NCBI GenBank assembly: GCA_017940955.1
Contig: JAGAXP010000059.1
Span: 1-14,688, forward strand
Reading direction: 5' to 3'
Source: Oribacterium sp.
GTDB lineage: Bacteria > Bacillota_A > Clostridia > Lachnospirales > Lachnospiraceae
Length of the DNA stretch: 14,688 nucleotides
Below the pieces are notes generated by a model. That model ran no database searches, was not told the DNA's origin, and saw only the letters and a program-made list of their open reading frames with translations. Shown one piece after another: positions 13,993 through 14,688 of this stretch. The position numbers and the translations under genes are program-made. The first letter of the stretch is position 1. Every line of letters begins with the position of its first letter.

Positions 13993-14688
13993 ATGGTTTT
14001 TGTTTTTATGGCGCTGTATCCAGAAGCGAAGCCGGTGATCAAGAGGCTGGGGCTCAGGAAGAGGACGGACAGGACGAGGTTTCAGGAGTTTGTTTCGGAG
14101 GATTTGGAAGTTGTTCTTGCGATTACCGGTGTGGGACCGGTGGCGGCAGCGGCTGCTGTGGCGGCGGTTCTGACTGAATATGATGCGGGGCCGGGGGATC
14201 AGCTTCTGTCGGTTGGAACGGCTGCGTCGCTCCATGGAGAACGGGAATCGGTTGGGACGGCTGCGTCGCTCCATGGAGAACACGGATTAGTTGGAACTAT
14301 GGAATCGTCTGGTGTTGAAAACCATTCATCGGTAAGCCTGACAGAGGAAGGAGATAATTCAGATATTTTCCTTTTGAATAAGCTTCTGGATCAGAATGCG
14401 GACAGGACTTTTTATCCGGATATGTTGATCAAAACTGACCTGAGGGAGGCTTCGGGGATTACCGGAAGCACGGTGCTGTCTCAGAGGGCGGCAGCTTTTA
14501 TGGCTGTTGCTGCAGAGGGGTATGACCTCTATGATATGGAGTCTGCAGCGGTTTATCAGGCGGGGAATTTATTTCTCGGACCTCATCAGATGAGTTTTAT
14601 AAGGGTTGTATCTGACAGAGGAACTGAGGCTGAAGACAGGAAGAAAGTTGTTTCTGATGAAGGAATAGAGACTGAGGACCGGGGGCAA
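13993..14688 (+). CDS. Nucleoside phosphorylase/nucleosidase superfamily protein (3' end outside the window)
   Basis: An open frame of 232 codons runs to the last base with no stop, so the gene is incomplete at its 3' end. An in-frame TGA lies directly before the ATG; GGGTGG at 13982-13987 is a weak ribosome binding site, and Met6 is an alternative start. Motifs fit the purine phosphorylase/MTA-SAH nucleosidase fold: TGVGPVAAAAA (45-55, glycine phosphate loop), SVGTAASL (73-80, like TGSAGGL), DIFLLNK (124-130), YPDML (141-145), DMESAAVYQ (181-189, with Glu183 at the ribose-binding Glu position) and VVSD (205-208, with Asp208 at the catalytic Asp position). Two in-frame tandem duplications lie in loops after SVGTAASL and after VVSD. 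The substrate is not assignable; purine nucleoside or methylthioadenosine hydrolysis or phosphorolysis is likely. Confidence 0.72.
   Translation, partial: MVFVFMALYPEAKPVIKRLGLRKRTDRTRFQEFVSEDLEVVLAITGVGPVAAAAAVAAVLTEYDAGPGDQLLSVGTAASLHGERESVGTAASLHGEHGLVGTMESSGVENHSSVSLTEEGDNSDIFLLNKLLDQNADRTFYPDMLIKTDLREASGITGSTVLSQRAAAFMAVAAEGYDLYDMESAAVYQAGNLFLGPHQMSFIRVVSDRGTEAEDRKKVVSDEGIETEDRGQ
14209..14281 (+). repeat. 39-bp in-frame tandem repeat in the nucleosidase-like gene
   Basis: A 34-base stretch beginning TCGGTTGG at 14209-14242 recurs at 14248-14281 with one mismatch, a period of 39 bases or 13 codons. It duplicates SVGTAASLHGE, the substrate-loop motif. A decayed third unit (LVGTMESSG) follows. 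Confidence 0.9.
14605..14688 (+). repeat. 42-bp in-frame tandem repeat after the catalytic VVSD motif
   Basis: Units 14605-14646 and 14647-14688 agree at 30 of 42 bases and encode VVSDRGTEAEDRKK and VVSDEGIETEDRGQ. The second ends at the window edge, so more copies may follow. Confidence 0.75.

Noticed and set aside
13861..14283. Minus-strand open frame rich in Arg, Ser, His and Asn
   Set aside because: It is antisense to the nucleosidase-like gene, whose plus-strand product has clear family motifs.

Overview
The window looks like a chromosomal segment of a low-to-moderate GC Gram-positive anaerobe, most likely a Lachnospiraceae member of the Butyrivibrio/Roseburia type. This is inferred from strong AAGGAG-type ribosome binding sites, sigma-A style promoters, a PPi-type phosphofructokinase, a lipobox lipoprotein, a DUF2752 plus zinc-ribbon/DUF4234 pair and a perfect CcpA (cre) box. 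No tRNA, rRNA, CRISPR array, transposase or phage gene was seen.

Layout. 1-2389 (+): the tail of an unidentified gene, then a 718-residue lipoprotein, closed by a hairpin terminator. 2541-3776 (-): pyrophosphate-dependent phosphofructokinase, with a cre box inside its promoter. 4022-5473 (+): a secreted SH3/NlpC-P60 cell-wall peptidase whose leader resembles a c-di-AMP (ydaO/yuaA) riboswitch, ending in a good terminator. 5474-6075: an AT-rich gene-free stretch with nested stems. 6076-6666 (+): an FtsL/DivIC-like bitopic membrane protein. 6734-7685: no protein gene; a self-contained unit of about 690 nt with its own promoter, many local hairpins and a strong intrinsic terminator, best read as a large structured non-coding RNA. 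7686-9374 (+): a methyl-accepting chemotaxis protein, converging on a MATE efflux transporter (9566-10975, -) across a shared terminator. The MATE leader holds a tandemly duplicated element of about 59 nt. 11304-13495 (+): a two-gene membrane operon (DUF2752; zinc-ribbon plus DUF4234).

13496-13857 is a foldback element of about 360 nt that starts directly at the preceding stop codon. Each arm is built of two tandem modules of about 65 nt that pair with two modules in the other arm. 13993-14688 (+, runs off the end) is a nucleoside phosphorylase/nucleosidase-type gene carrying two separate in-frame tandem duplications.

The genes do not form one pathway. They look like ordinary housekeeping, envelope, motility and transport genes in independent transcription units. 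The most interesting material is non-coding: the RNA at about 6807-7496, the modular foldback element at 13496-13857 and the duplicated MATE leader at 11006-11104. All calls come from reading the sequence; no database search or folding program was run.
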